Positions 16,646 to 25,952 of a DNA stretch of 64,000 bases are shown here, one piece after another. Origin of the DNA: AP-15 sp035503615 (GTDB taxonomy: Bacteria > Pseudomonadota > Alphaproteobacteria > ATCC43930 > CGMCC-115725). The stretch is taken from contig DATJTI010000088.1 in the NCBI GenBank assembly GCA_035503615.1, forward strand, positions 17,689 to 81,688, written 5' to 3'. Position 1 is the first letter of the stretch; every line of letters starts with the position of its first letter. The translations under genes were made by a program, and so were the position numbers. The notes beneath the pieces are model-generated. The model was not told the origin of the DNA, did no database searches, and saw nothing but the letters and a program-made list of their open reading frames with translations.

Positions 16646-18557
16646 ACGGCCGGCAAGCGGCCTGTCTCGCCCCCGGCGCGATGGCCTGTCTCGCCCCCGG
16701 CGCGATGGCCTGTCCCGCCCCCGGCGCGATGGCTTGTCTCGGCCTCGGCGCGATGGCCTGTCCTGGCCCCGGCGCGATGGCCTGACCCTGCTGCTCGTCG
16801 TCGCCGCAGGCCTGACCCGCGCGGCCCCGGCGATCGCCCAGCCCACCAATGCCGGCGGCACCCTGGGACTGGCGCCGAACGTGAACGCGCCGAGCGGTCT
16901 GGAGCAGCCGGTTACGCCCGCGAGCGGCACCCCGCCCGAGATCCTGCCGCCGACACCGACCGGCCCGTTCGGCCTGCCCAACCCGCTGACGCCACCCAAC
17001 GCCCTGCCCAGCGGCATCACGGCGGCGCCGCCCGCGCAGGCTCCGTATTCGCTGACGCTGCCGTCGCCCGGTGCGGGTATCACGACGCTGCAGCAATACA
17101 ACCCCAACGCGCCGGCGATTTTGATCCAACCGACCGCGACGGTCGGCGAAATCCTGACCGACAACGTCTTTTATACGCACTCCGATCGCACCGCGGCAGC
17201 CGAGACGACGCTGACCCCGGGTGTCTCGATTTCCGCCGATACGCCGCGGCTGCAGGGCGTGGCGACCGCGCAGGTCCAGGGCAGCCTGTACACGCCGACC
17301 AGCAGCCTCGACCAGATCTTCGCCGATGTCTATGCGAACGGCACCCTGACCGTGGTGCCCGATCATTTTTTTGTCGATGCCGCGAGCAGTATCTCGCAAG
17401 CCTCGAACCTGCCCGGGCTCGGCTTTGTCAATGCGAGCCAGCTGCCGCGTACCCAGCAGACCCAGGTATACACCAACACGATCTCGCCCTATCTGCGCGA
17501 ATCCTACGATGGCGAGGTCGATACCGAATTACGCTACCGCTTCGGCGCGACCAATTTCGGCGGCAATACCGCGACGACAGCGTCGATCCTGCCGACCGAG
17601 AACAACAATCTGGCCAGCGGGATCCTGAACGAGGGCACACTGACCGTCGCCACCGGCCGCAATTTCCAGCGGGCCATGTCGCGGCTGACCGTCGATGTCT
17701 CCGGCTTCAACTCAAATTCGACCAGCCAAAATTCACAATTCAGTTCGTATGACGATCTGCAATACCAGATCACCCCCGACATCGCGGCGCTGGGCCGGAT
17801 CGGCTATCAGAACATCCGCTATCCGTTCGCTCCGGCTGCGACCTTCGCCGGTCCGACCTGGCTGGTCGGCGGGCGTCTCGGGCTCGGCGGCAATTACGGC
17901 TATGTTAGCCTGGAATACGGTGTGCAGCAAGGTGTGTACGGCTTTACCGGCTCCGCATTGTACCAGGTGACGCCGACGATCACGGTGCAGGCGAGCTTGG
18001 TGCAGGGCATCAATTCGCCGGCCGAATTCCTGCAAACCTCGCTGGCGAACTCGACTTTGAGCCCGAATGGCGCGATCGTCGACCAGTCGTTGGGCCTGCC
18101 GACGAATTTCTATCTGCCGGGTTCGGGATTGACCAACACCGTCTATCGCGAGCACCTGTTCAATGCGCAAATCACCGATTCGATCGGCCCGAACAGCTAT
18201 GGGATCTATGGCTATTACACCAATCAGACTCCACTGACGCCGCCGGTCACTGCCCCGACCAAGAGTGCCGGCGCCAATCTGTCGTGGACGCGGGATATCC
18301 GGCCGAACCTCAACGGTACTGCGTCGGTCGGCTACGCCAACACGTCGAATGCGGTGAGCCCGGTTACGCTGACCGCGGTCAGCAGCATCAACACGCTATC
18401 TGCCAGTCTCGGCGTCAACTACCTGTTCGCCCGGGCCTTGACCGGTTCGCTACTCTATAGCTTCACCTATGAACCCAATGGCGCCACCGTCCTGTCCGGG
18501 CGCAATGGCGATGTAGTGGTGAACTCGCTGCAGCTGCAGCTGACCAAGGCGTTCTGA
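16626..18557 (+). CDS. outer-membrane beta-barrel protein of the XrtA polysaccharide locus
   Basis: About 643 residues, similar in place and character to the PEP-CTERM-system-associated outer-membrane family (TIGR03016-like). The body has many alternating hydrophobic/aromatic beta strands and ends in Phe, as barrels assembled by BAM do. It is a candidate channel or partner for polysaccharide export. The N-terminus is strange: a very long positively charged n-region made of five GLSRPRRD-like 8-residue repeats stands before the hydrophobic signal (LTLLLVVAAGLTRAAPAIAQ). No start codon lies between repeats and signal, so translation must begin upstream; ATG 16626 is chosen, with ATG 16611 and GTG 16599 possible. 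The ATPase gene follows after 4 bases. Confidence 0.75.
   Translation: MHRRGPERPASGLSRPRRDGLSRPRRDGLSRPRRDGLSRPRRDGLSWPRRDGLTLLLVVAAGLTRAAPAIAQPTNAGGTLGLAPNVNAPSGLEQPVTPASGTPPEILPPTPTGPFGLPNPLTPPNALPSGITAAPPAQAPYSLTLPSPGAGITTLQQYNPNAPAILIQPTATVGEILTDNVFYTHSDRTAAAETTLTPGVSISADTPRLQGVATAQVQGSLYTPTSSLDQIFADVYANGTLTVVPDHFFVDAASSISQASNLPGLGFVNASQLPRTQQTQVYTNTISPYLRESYDGEVDTELRYRFGATNFGGNTATTASILPTENNNLASGILNEGTLTVATGRNFQRAMSRLTVDVSGFNSNSTSQNSQFSSYDDLQYQITPDIAALGRIGYQNIRYPFAPAATFAGPTWLVGGRLGLGGNYGYVSLEYGVQQGVYGFTGSALYQVTPTITVQASLVQGINSPAEFLQTSLANSTLSPNGAIVDQSLGLPTNFYLPGSGLTNTVYREHLFNAQITDSIGPNSYGIYGYYTNQTPLTPPVTAPTKSAGANLSWTRDIRPNLNGTASVGYANTSNAVSPVTLTAVSSINTLSASLGVNYLFARALTGSLLYSFTYEPNGATVLSGRNGDVVVNSLQLQLTKAF
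16660..16779 (+). repeat. 24-bp tandem repeat, 5 copies, in frame before a signal peptide
   Basis: Five head-to-tail 24-bp units (16660-16683, 16684-16707, 16708-16731, 16732-16755, 16756-16779) differ at only a few bases. Read in the outer-membrane gene frame they encode GLSRPRRD repeats; another frame starts ATG in each unit and stops just after the array at 16785. Copy-number change would alter the n-region length by 8 residues without shifting frame. Confidence 0.95.
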
Positions 18558-18561
18558 GCCG

Positions 18562-19554
18562 ATGTACGCCGAATTCTACGGGCTCGCCACCCGTCCGTTT
18601 CAGCTGACGCCCGACGCCCGTTTCTTTTTCGAGAGCACGGTGCACCGGCAGGCGATGGCCTATCTGGTCTATGGGCTGCATCACGCCGAAGGCTTCATCA
18701 TCGTCACCGGCGAGGTCGGCGCGGGCAAGACAATCCTCGTCGACAATCTGTTGTCGACGATCAATCAAGACGGCTTTGTCACCGCCAAGATCGTGACCAG
18801 CCAACTCGGCGGCGACGACCTGTTGCATCTGGTCGCCGCCGGCTTCGGCGTCGCCAGGGAAGGGTTGGCCAAGGGTCCGCTGCTGCAGCGCATCAGCGAG
18901 TTTGTGTTGGCCCAGCACCGCAGCGGCAAGCGGGTGCTGCTGATCGTCGACGAGGCGCAGAACCTGTCCTTCGAAGCGCTCGAAGAGCTGCGCATGCTGT
19001 CCAACATCGTTGTCGACAAGACGATGGCGTTGCAGAGCTTTCTGCTCGGCCAGCCGCAGTTCCGCGCGATCCTGGGCAGCCCCGGGCTCGAGCAATTGCG
19101 CCAACGCGTGACGGCGGCCTACCATCTCGGACCGCTCAGTGAAGCCGAGACCCGCTCCTATATCGAGCACCGCCTGCGCCGCGCCGAGTGGAAGGACGAC
19201 CCGCATTTTACCGAATCATCGTTCCCGCTGATCTACCGCCACACCGAAGGCGTGCCGCGGCGCATCAACACCTTGTGCTCGCGCCTGCTGCTGTACGGAT
19301 TTCTCGAACAGCTCCACACGCTTTCCGCCGAGGCGGTCGAGAAGGTCGCGAACGACCTGCGCGAGGAGATATCGGTGGTCACCAGCCCGGCGGCCGCCGA
19401 CAACGGAAGCCGCGGGGAGGTGGGGCGCGGTGAAATCATGCACGGCTTGACCGAGCGGGTGGCACTGTTGGAAAGAAATGTCTGCAAGCACGACCGATTA
19501 CTGCGGCGCGCGATCGAGATTGCCGCACAATATTTTCAGGGAGAGCGGCAGTGA
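18562..19554 (+). CDS. XrtA-associated AAA ATPase (ExeA/GspA-like)
   Basis: 330-residue ATPase of the secretion-ATPase group found in PEP-CTERM/XrtA loci (TIGR03015-like). It begins with the characteristic YAEFYGLATRPFQLTPDARFFF. Walker A is GEVGAGKT (residues 50-57), Walker B LLIVDEAQN (126-134), and a sensor/arginine region is near LRQRVTAAYHLGPLS and YRHTEGVPRRIN. The C-terminal 60 residues are charged with a short coiled coil. No signal or membrane helix, so it acts in the cytoplasm. The start is 4 bases after the barrel gene and the stop overlaps the GTG of the next gene, showing tight operon packing. Confidence 0.9.
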   Translation: MYAEFYGLATRPFQLTPDARFFFESTVHRQAMAYLVYGLHHAEGFIIVTGEVGAGKTILVDNLLSTINQDGFVTAKIVTSQLGGDDLLHLVAAGFGVAREGLAKGPLLQRISEFVLAQHRSGKRVLLIVDEAQNLSFEALEELRMLSNIVVDKTMALQSFLLGQPQFRAILGSPGLEQLRQRVTAAYHLGPLSEAETRSYIEHRLRRAEWKDDPHFTESSFPLIYRHTEGVPRRINTLCSRLLLYGFLEQLHTLSAEAVEKVANDLREEISVVTSPAAADNGSRGEVGRGEIMHGLTERVALLERNVCKHDRLLRRAIEIAAQYFQGERQ

Positions 19555-20546
19555 CCGATCCGGCTGCAGTGATGTTCGCCCCGGCACCGATGCCAGCCCC
19601 GCCACCGGGCCGCGACGGTCGAACGGTAGCGCCGATCGGTGGTGGCGCGGGTTCGCCATCGCGCGTCACCGGGGCCATGACCATCGATGTCGAAGACTAT
19701 TTCCAGGTCGAGGCGTTCGCCGCGACGATCGACCGGCGCGACTGGGATCGGCTGCCGTCGCGGGTCGAGCGCAACGTCTGTCGCCTGCTGGATCTGCTCG
19801 CCGAGGCGGAGGTCGAGGCGACATTCTTCACGCTCGGCGGGATCGTCCGCCGCCACCCGCAGCTGGCGCGGCGCATCGTCGCCGGCGGCCATGAGCTGGC
19901 CAGTCACGGGACCGATCACGGCCGGGTCGACCGCCAGTCCCGCGCCGCCTTCCGCGCCGATATCCGCGACAGCAAGCACATCCTCGAAGATGCTGGCGGG
20001 GTCGCGGTGCACGGCTACCGGGCTCCGACCTTCTCGATCGGCCGCGCCACGCTGTGGGCGCATGCGATCCTGGCCGAGGAGGGCTATCGCTACAGTTCGA
20101 GCGTCTATCCGATCCGGCACGATCTTTATGGCAGCCCCGGCGCGCCACGCGCGGCGTTCGCCCCGTGTTCCGGCATCATCGAAGTCCCGCTGACCGCGGT
20201 GCCGCTCTGTGGGCTCGACGTGCCGGCCTCGGGCGGCGGCTATTTCCGCCTGTTTCCATACCCGCTGACACGATGGCTGCTGCGTCGTGCCAGCCGCATC
20301 GGCGCGCCGCCGGCGATCTTCTATCTGCATCCGTGGGAGATCGATCCCGAGCAGCCGCGCCAGCGCCAAGCGCCGTTGCGCTCGCGGTTTCGCCACTACC
20401 TCAATCTCCACCGCACGGAGCCACGCCTGCGGCGATTGCTGCGGAATTTCGCGTGGACGCGCATGGACCGGCTGTTCCTGGCCGAGGGGTCGGGCCCGTA
20501 TCCGCTGATCACGGCATGGACGGATCATCGCGCGCGGCCGCGGTAA
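19551..20546 (+). CDS. polysaccharide deacetylase of the XrtA system
   Basis: 331 residues. A NodB-type carbohydrate esterase family 4 domain starts with MTIDVEDYFQVEAF (about residue 43), the motif of the XrtA/PEP-CTERM deacetylase family (DUF3473 C-terminal). Metal and catalytic motifs visible are TIDVEDYF (Asp pair), ELASHGTDHG (two His) and GYRAPTFSI (Arg/Pro). The C-terminal piece IFYLHPWEIDPEQPRQ matches the DUF3473 extension. It probably removes acyl groups from the sugar or its lipid-linked unit. GTG at 19551 overlaps the ATPase stop; the first 40 residues are low complexity, so a start near the ATG at 19677 is also possible. Confidence 0.88.
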   Translation: MTDPAAVMFAPAPMPAPPPGRDGRTVAPIGGGAGSPSRVTGAMTIDVEDYFQVEAFAATIDRRDWDRLPSRVERNVCRLLDLLAEAEVEATFFTLGGIVRRHPQLARRIVAGGHELASHGTDHGRVDRQSRAAFRADIRDSKHILEDAGGVAVHGYRAPTFSIGRATLWAHAILAEEGYRYSSSVYPIRHDLYGSPGAPRAAFAPCSGIIEVPLTAVPLCGLDVPASGGGYFRLFPYPLTRWLLRRASRIGAPPAIFYLHPWEIDPEQPRQRQAPLRSRFRHYLNLHRTEPRLRRLLRNFAWTRMDRLFLAEGSGPYPLITAWTDHRARPR

Positions 20547-21562
20547 GGCCGTTCGAGAGCGGTGATGCCGGGCGCTGGGACGAGTTCATCCGCGGCTGCG
20601 CCGATGCAACCTTCTTTCATCTCTCGGCATGGCGACGGGTCATCGAGCGCGCCTTCGGCCACCGCACGCATTATCTGCTGGCCGAGCGCGGCGGGGTCGT
20701 GACCGGCGTCCTGCCATTGACGCATGTCAAATCGCCGCTGTTCGGCTCCTCGCTGATCTCGAATGCGTTCGCGGTGCATGGCGGCCCGGTCGCTGCTGAC
20801 GAGGATAGCCGGCGGGCCCTGGAGCAGGCGGCGGCGCGGCTGATGGACCGGCTCGGCGTCGGCGTGCTCGAACTGCGCGGCTTCTCCCCCGGTCGTGCCG
20901 GTTGGCCCCAGAAATCAGGGCTCTACGCCAATTTTCGCAAGCCGATCGCGCCCGCCGTCGCCGCCAATCTGAAAGCGATCCCGCGCAAGCAGCGGGCGAT
21001 GGTCCGCAAGGGCATCGACGGCGGATTGCGATCGGAAATCGATCATCATCCCGACCGGCTGCATCGCATTTATGCCGAAAGTGTCCGAAATCTCGGGACT
21101 CCGGTGTTTGCCAAATCGTATTTTGAGATCCTGCTGCAGGAGTTTGCCGATCGCTGCGATATCGTGACGATCACCAGCGATGGCGCGGCGGTAGCCTCGG
21201 TGCTGAACTTCTATTTCCGCGACGAGGTCTTGCCGTTCTATGGCGGCGGGACGACCGTGGCGCGCCAGTTGGCGGCGAACGACTTCCTCTATTGGGAGGT
21301 CATGCGCCGGGCGTGCGAGCGGGGCTGCCGCGTCTTCGATTTCGGTCGCAGCAAGCTCGGCACCGGGGCCTATGCGTTCAAATGCCATTGGGGTTTTGCA
21401 CCGACCCCGCTCGTCTACCAGTTCCGGCTGGGTGAGGGTCGCGACGTTCCCGATCTGAACCCGCTCAACCCGAAGCTGCGATTTTTTGTTTCCGCCTGGA
21501 AGAAGCTGCCACTGCCGCTCGCCAATCGGCTCGGCCCGTTGATCGTCAAGGGGATCGGCTGA
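20516..21562 (+). CDS. FemAB-related GNAT-fold protein of the XrtA system
   Basis: 348 residues, resembling the PEP-CTERM/exosortase-associated FemAB-like family (TIGR03019-like): an N-terminal GNAT half (DEFIRGCADATFFHLSAWRRVIERAFGH), a central NFRKPI...IPRKQRAMVRKGI basic segment and a C-terminal half with VFDFGRSKLGTGAYAFKCHWGF. FemAB proteins transfer amino acids; in these loci they may modify the polysaccharide, but this is inferred. The ATG at 20516 overlaps the deacetylase by 31 bases in another frame. The exosortase gene starts 2 bases after its stop. No membrane segment. Confidence 0.85.
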   Translation: MDGSSRAAAVRPFESGDAGRWDEFIRGCADATFFHLSAWRRVIERAFGHRTHYLLAERGGVVTGVLPLTHVKSPLFGSSLISNAFAVHGGPVAADEDSRRALEQAAARLMDRLGVGVLELRGFSPGRAGWPQKSGLYANFRKPIAPAVAANLKAIPRKQRAMVRKGIDGGLRSEIDHHPDRLHRIYAESVRNLGTPVFAKSYFEILLQEFADRCDIVTITSDGAAVASVLNFYFRDEVLPFYGGGTTVARQLAANDFLYWEVMRRACERGCRVFDFGRSKLGTGAYAFKCHWGFAPTPLVYQFRLGEGRDVPDLNPLNPKLRFFVSAWKKLPLPLANRLGPLIVKGIG

Positions 21563-21564
21563 CA

Positions 21565-23226
21565 ATGGCGCTCAACCCGGAGGCGAAATTGCCGCAGCCC
21601 CGCGCCGAGCCGCCGGCAACGCCGCTGGCGCCCACGGTCCGCCTGGCGGCGGGCTCCGCTGCGGCGGCGTCTCGGTGGTGGCTGGCGGCAGGTCTGATCG
21701 GGGCGGCCGGCCTGTTGTTCGGCGTGCTGTTCCATCACGACATGGCCGGCGCGGTCCGCGTGTGGATCGAATCCACGGCCTACAATCACTGCTTCCTGAT
21801 ATTGCCGCTGGTCGGCTTTCTGTTGTGGGACCGGCGAACAGTCATCACCGCCAACACGCCGGCGCCAAATTTTTGGCCGCTGCTGCTGCTGCCATTGCTG
21901 TCGGCGGTGTGGCTCGTCGCCGCGGTTCTCGATATCAACGAAGGACGACAGCTGGCGGTCGTCGCCATGTTCGAGATCGTGCTACTGGTGACGCTCGGGC
22001 CGGCCCTGTTCCGCAAGCTGCTCGCCCCGTTGCTGTTCCTGTTCTTTCTGGTGCCGACCGGCGCATTCCTGGTCCCCTCGCTGCAAACGATTACCGCCAG
22101 GATTGTCGTCGCCGGGCTGCACGCGCTGCACATCCCGGTGTTTTCCGACGGCTACATGATCGAGATCCCCGAAGGGAGTTTCGAGATCGCCGAAGCCTGC
22201 GCCGGGCTGCGGTTTCTGATCGCCTCGACCGTCTTCGGCTGCTTTTTCGCGGTGGTGATGTATCGCAGCTGGCTGCGCCGCGCCCTGTTCATCATCCTGT
22301 CGCTGAGCGTGCCGATCGGGGCCAACGGCATGCGCGCTCTGGGCATCATCTATCTGGCGCATCTCGAAGGCAGCGCCACCGCGGTCGAGGCCGATCACAT
22401 CATCTATGGCTGGTTGTTTTTTTCGCTGGTGATCCTGCTGCTGATCGCGATCGGCATGTCGTTTGTCGACAAGGGTGCGCAGCCGCTGCCGCCGTCGCTG
22501 CCCGATCCCGATGCGTCGTGCCCGCCGCCGCCTTGGCGATTTGTTACGGCAGCCGCGGTGGCGGTGCTGCTCGCGGCCGCCGGACCCGCCTACGCGGCGC
22601 GGCTCGACAGCTGGTTCTCGGCGGCGTCATTGCCCGCGACGGTCGGCCCGCCGGCGGTTGCCCCGGCATGGCGTGCCGTCGCCGCCGCCGGGATCGGATG
22701 GCGGCCGGTCGTGTATGGTGCCGACCGCCAATTCCAGCAGAGCTACACCACCCCGGATTCGGGTGTCGTCATCCGCTATATCGCACTTTATCGCTTGCGT
22801 GCGGTCGGCAATGCGCTGACCAACACCGATAATCGGGTCGCCGACGACCATGCCTGGCGGATCGCACTGCAGATGCCCGGCGAGGCCCGGGTGCAGGGCG
22901 CACCGGTGCCGGTGACGAGCACCCAGATTGTCAGCGGTCCGCGCCGCCGGCTGGTCTGGTCGTTCTATGTCGTCGACGGAAGGATTTCGAGCGGATTGCT
23001 GCGCACGAAATTGCTCCAGGCACGCGCGGTGCTGCTGCGCCGTTCGCCGCTGGCGGCGTTCGTCGTGATATCGGCGAGCATGGACGATCCGAGCGATCCT
23101 GCGCGGCAGCAGCTCGAGCGCTTTTTGCAGGCAAGCGAGCCCATTCCCCAATATCTCGACGAACTCGCCCACCCGGCCCGTGGTTCCGTCGGCGCAATCC
23201 GGGCTAAGCCGGCCGTGGCGGGGTGA
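21565..23226 (+). CDS. xrtA: exosortase A fused to an EpsI domain
   Basis: 553-residue membrane cysteine transpeptidase that cuts PEP-CTERM sorting signals and passes proteins to the envelope. About eight hydrophobic helices occupy residues 35-305. The catalytic residues are visible as Cys212 (EACAGLRF), Arg257 (GANGMRALGI) and His278 (EADHIIYGW). The C-terminal half (after about 335) is a periplasmic EpsI/DUF3485 domain (QQSYTTPDSGVVIRYIALY), the fused form known for this group. Last gene of the collinear operon. No PEP-CTERM substrate is encoded in the window, so its targets must lie elsewhere. Confidence 0.93.
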   Translation: MALNPEAKLPQPRAEPPATPLAPTVRLAAGSAAAASRWWLAAGLIGAAGLLFGVLFHHDMAGAVRVWIESTAYNHCFLILPLVGFLLWDRRTVITANTPAPNFWPLLLLPLLSAVWLVAAVLDINEGRQLAVVAMFEIVLLVTLGPALFRKLLAPLLFLFFLVPTGAFLVPSLQTITARIVVAGLHALHIPVFSDGYMIEIPEGSFEIAEACAGLRFLIASTVFGCFFAVVMYRSWLRRALFIILSLSVPIGANGMRALGIIYLAHLEGSATAVEADHIIYGWLFFSLVILLLIAIGMSFVDKGAQPLPPSLPDPDASCPPPPWRFVTAAAVAVLLAAAGPAYAARLDSWFSAASLPATVGPPAVAPAWRAVAAAGIGWRPVVYGADRQFQQSYTTPDSGVVIRYIALYRLRAVGNALTNTDNRVADDHAWRIALQMPGEARVQGAPVPVTSTQIVSGPRRRLVWSFYVVDGRISSGLLRTKLLQARAVLLRRSPLAAFVVISASMDDPSDPARQQLERFLQASEPIPQYLDELAHPARGSVGAIRAKPAVAG

Positions 23227-23344
23227 GAAGGCGGGTGAAAAAATGGCCGCTCCTCGCCGGGTCTCCTGCACGCCGCTGGATGATGCCGAATTGCGCGGCG
23301 GCGCTCGAGCGATTGGCGAGCCGCACCGTGCCGGTCGCGCCAAT

Positions 23345-24472
23345 CTAATGCCGGGCCGGTCCAGGCTCGGGTCCAGGCTCGCTGTGCCGTGTCGTGCCGG
23401 CCGCAGCGCCCGCACCTCGCCCGCCAGCCCCTCGCCCGTCCGCACCTCGACCGTCCGCACCTCGCCACGGCGCGCAGCGCTCGGCGAGGGCCTTGATTTC
23501 GAACGGTGTCGCCGCCTGGCCGCCGAGCTCACCGGTGAAGAAATCGAGATACTGCTCGATGCGCTGCAAAAACTCGCGCAGATCGGCCTCGCTGCGAACA
23601 TAGGGAGTATTGCCGGGTGCCAGCGAAGGGCTGTGATAGGTGAGGCTGAACACCCGGTGGCCCTTGCGCAACAGCGCCAGCGTCAGGCGTCGCTGCTCGG
23701 CGAAGGAGATGCCTTCGGGCGTCAGAGCGATCCGCTCGATCAGCCCGAGATGCGCAAGAATGCCGGGCACGTGCAGCGCTTTCAGCCGCTCGTTCATGGT
23801 CAGCACGTGAGCGGTCGGCCCGATCGGTGCCAAAAGACCAGTGTAACCGATCGACAGCGGGATTTCGAGCAGCGCCGGATCGCCGCCAAACCAGTAGGGT
23901 CGTGCCTTGCAATGCGAAAAGTCGGGCCCGAACTCGCCGCGCAAATCGGTGCCGGGGACCACGCTGACATCGATCTCATAGCCGAGTTCGGCCAGGATCT
24001 GCGCGGTCGCGCGGCCGACACCGTAGCGCCCGGCTTTGTAGATGCGTGGCCGCACCCCAATATTGTCGCTGATGATCCGGGTCAGCTGGACGAGCTTCTC
24101 GCGCTCGAGCTCGAACGGCAGGTTGCCTGGATAGGAGTTTTCGTCGGTGATCTGCTCGACAAACGGGGGATTGTCCCAGGGCTGCAGGTGCGCGCCGATT
24201 TCGCAGGTGCCGGAACGGTGCAACTCACGGATGAATTCATATCCTGCGGGCGTGCTGCTGACCGGGTAATCGAGCACAAAGGTCGGTCGCACCCCGTAGC
24301 GTTCGAAGATCGGCAATGTCTGCAGCTGCCGCTTGACTGAAGTCACCCCAACGGCGCGTCGCGGTTGCTGCCGAGCCCAATTGAATTCGGCCTCGGTGTC
24401 GACGACGACGACGAGCCGGGGCGGATCGTCGGCAGGCCAGTCGATGATTTTCCAGGTGCTAGGGTCGAGCAT
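23345..24472 (-). CDS. WalW-like polysaccharide deacetylase with repeat-built tail
   Basis: 375 residues on the strand opposite to the XrtA operon. A CE4-like fold is suggested by LVVVVDTEAEFNW (metal Asp), PTFVLDYPV, EIGAHLQPW (His) and YKAGRYGVG; the late FSLTYHSPSL holds a further His. Similar proteins (often called WalW) occur in alphaproteobacterial polysaccharide clusters. ATG 24472 gives MLDPSTWKIIDWP, the family start; the open frame runs further upstream without protein-like features. The last 45 residues are low complexity, built of RGADG-like pentamers and EPGP tetramers encoded by short tandem repeats in the DNA, and are probably a recent extension. Confidence 0.8.
   Translation of the reverse strand: MLDPSTWKIIDWPADDPPRLVVVVDTEAEFNWARQQPRRAVGVTSVKRQLQTLPIFERYGVRPTFVLDYPVSSTPAGYEFIRELHRSGTCEIGAHLQPWDNPPFVEQITDENSYPGNLPFELEREKLVQLTRIISDNIGVRPRIYKAGRYGVGRATAQILAELGYEIDVSVVPGTDLRGEFGPDFSHCKARPYWFGGDPALLEIPLSIGYTGLLAPIGPTAHVLTMNERLKALHVPGILAHLGLIERIALTPEGISFAEQRRLTLALLRKGHRVFSLTYHSPSLAPGNTPYVRSEADLREFLQRIEQYLDFFTGELGGQAATPFEIKALAERCAPWRGADGRGADGRGAGGRGAGAAAGTTRHSEPGPEPGPARH
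23358..23466 (-). repeat. 12-bp and about 15-bp tandem repeats in the deacetylase 3' end
   Basis: GGTCCAGGCTCG occurs twice (23358-23369 and 23370-23381), encoding EPGP-EPGP on the minus strand. Upstream of it, at about 23408-23466, roughly four degenerate 15-bp units (CCGTCCGCACCTCGa-like) encode RGADG/RGAGG pentamers. Confidence 0.8.
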
Positions 24473-24606
24473 GCCTTGGCGACCGCGGTTGCAGGCACTC
24501 GCCCCCGGTATTGGCCATCGCGGCAACTCGGCCGTGAGCGACGAGGGGCGAGCGCGAATATTCGTGGGATTGACGAAATCTGGTCCCGCTTGAGACGGAC
24601 GGCATT

Positions 24607-24621
24607 GTAACGTAGCGTAAC
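24607..24621. promoter_or_regulatory. GTAAC direct repeat one helical turn apart
   Basis: GTAAC at 24607-24611 and again at 24617-24621 are exactly 10 bases apart in the divergent region between the deacetylase (minus) and glycosyltransferase (plus). Direct repeats at this spacing are typical of response-regulator sites. No other gene is seen in the 283-base gap. Confidence 0.25.
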
Positions 24622-24755
24622 ACAAAGAGGGCAAGGATGCGAGCGACGAGGAAGCGGTGCGCCCGGCGAGCCTCTCAGAGCATGTGCCGAAGAAGTTCAG
24701 ACTCTGTAAATCGGATGAGCCCGGGGGATTGTCGGCGTCGCCGGTACGGCTGATA

Positions 24756-25952
24756 ATGGCGCCTCGGGAGCGGGGTCCGGCGGTCCCGGTCGCGGCGCCG
24801 GCCGGAGAGGATGGCCGCGGCCGTCATCTGCTGCATGTCTTTCCGAGCTTCGGCATCGGCGGGTTGCCGTTGCGGATGGCCCGCATCTTCAACCATTTCG
24901 GCGTCAGGCTGCGTCACACGATCGTCGCCCTCGACGATGATTTCGCCGCCGCACGCAACCTCGCCGTAGAGCTCGATCTGAGGCTGCTCCGGCTGGATCG
25001 GCGGCGGCGCGGGATGACCGGTGCGGTGCTGCAAGGGATCCGGGAGTTGCGGCGGCTGCGGCCCGACCTGCTCGTCACCTACAATTGGGGGGCGATCGAA
25101 TGGGCGATGGCCAACCGGCTGTTCCCGCTGGCTCGTCAGCTGCATTTCGAAGCCGGTTTCGGCAAGGAGGAGGCCGACACCCAGCTGCGCCGCCGGGTCC
25201 TGTTCCGCCGCTGGGCGCTGGCCCGCGCCGGCGTCGTCGTCGTACCGTCGCGCCGGCTCGAGACGATCGCGCGCCGGGTGTGGCGGCTGCCGGCCGGCAA
25301 GGTCGCGTTTGTCCCCAATGGCGTCGACATCGCCCGGTTTGCCGATCTGCCGCGCGATCCCGCTGCGGGCTTGACCCGGCGGCCGGGCGAGTTGGTGGTC
25401 GGCACCGTGGCGCCGCTGCGTCCGGAAAAGAATATCGGGCGGCTGCTGCGCGCCTTCGCGTTGCTCGGTGCCGGACCCGGTGCCAAGGCCTCATCGACCG
25501 GCGCGCCGGCGGTGCGTCTGGTGATTGCCGGTGACGGGGCCGAACGGCCGGCGCTCGAACGTCTCGCCGGCGAACTGGGGCTGGCCGAGCGGGTGGTCTT
25601 TGCCGGTCAGGTGAGCCCGGAAACGGTGCTCGGCACATTCGACGTCTTCGCGCTGTCGTCCGACACCGAGCAGATGCCGAATGCGTTGCTCGAGGCAATG
25701 GCCGCGGGCCGCGCCATCGCCGCCGTCGATGTCGGCGATGTCAGAGACATGGTGTGCGAGGCCAATCGCACCTTCGTCGTGGCGCGCGACGACACTCGGC
25801 TATTGGCGGACGCGATCGCCCGCCTGCTGCACGATCCGCAAAAGCGGGCGGAACTCGGACGCGACAATCGCCGCCGCGCTGCCGAAGAGTTTTCACAGCA
25901 GCAGATGTTTTCCACCTATTCGTTCATCTTCGACGTCGATCATGTCGTATGA
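24756..25952 (+). CDS. GT4-family glycosyltransferase (XrtA locus)
   Basis: 398-residue GT-B glycosyltransferase. The N-terminal domain starts with HLLHVFPSFGIGGLPLRMARIF, close to the sugar transferases of EpsH1/PEP-CTERM loci (TIGR03088-like). The C-terminal Glycos_transf_1 domain has VVGTVAPLRPEKNIGRLL, LVIAGDGAERPAL and the donor-binding LSSDTEQMPNALLEAMAAGRAI with the E-x7-E pattern. ATG 24756 is favoured; a GTG at 24657 would add 33 poor residues. The acceptor and sugar are unknown. It probably adds one residue to the lipid-linked repeat unit at the inner face of the membrane. Confidence 0.85.
   Translation: MAPRERGPAVPVAAPAGEDGRGRHLLHVFPSFGIGGLPLRMARIFNHFGVRLRHTIVALDDDFAAARNLAVELDLRLLRLDRRRRGMTGAVLQGIRELRRLRPDLLVTYNWGAIEWAMANRLFPLARQLHFEAGFGKEEADTQLRRRVLFRRWALARAGVVVVPSRRLETIARRVWRLPAGKVAFVPNGVDIARFADLPRDPAAGLTRRPGELVVGTVAPLRPEKNIGRLLRAFALLGAGPGAKASSTGAPAVRLVIAGDGAERPALERLAGELGLAERVVFAGQVSPETVLGTFDVFALSSDTEQMPNALLEAMAAGRAIAAVDVGDVRDMVCEANRTFVVARDDTRLLADAIARLLHDPQKRAELGRDNRRRAAEEFSQQQMFSTYSFIFDVDHVV

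Noticed and set aside
23227..23600. Plus-strand frames across the deacetylase gene
   Set aside because: They are shadows of the minus-strand deacetylase, including its repeat-built tail; codon usage and motifs support only the minus strand.
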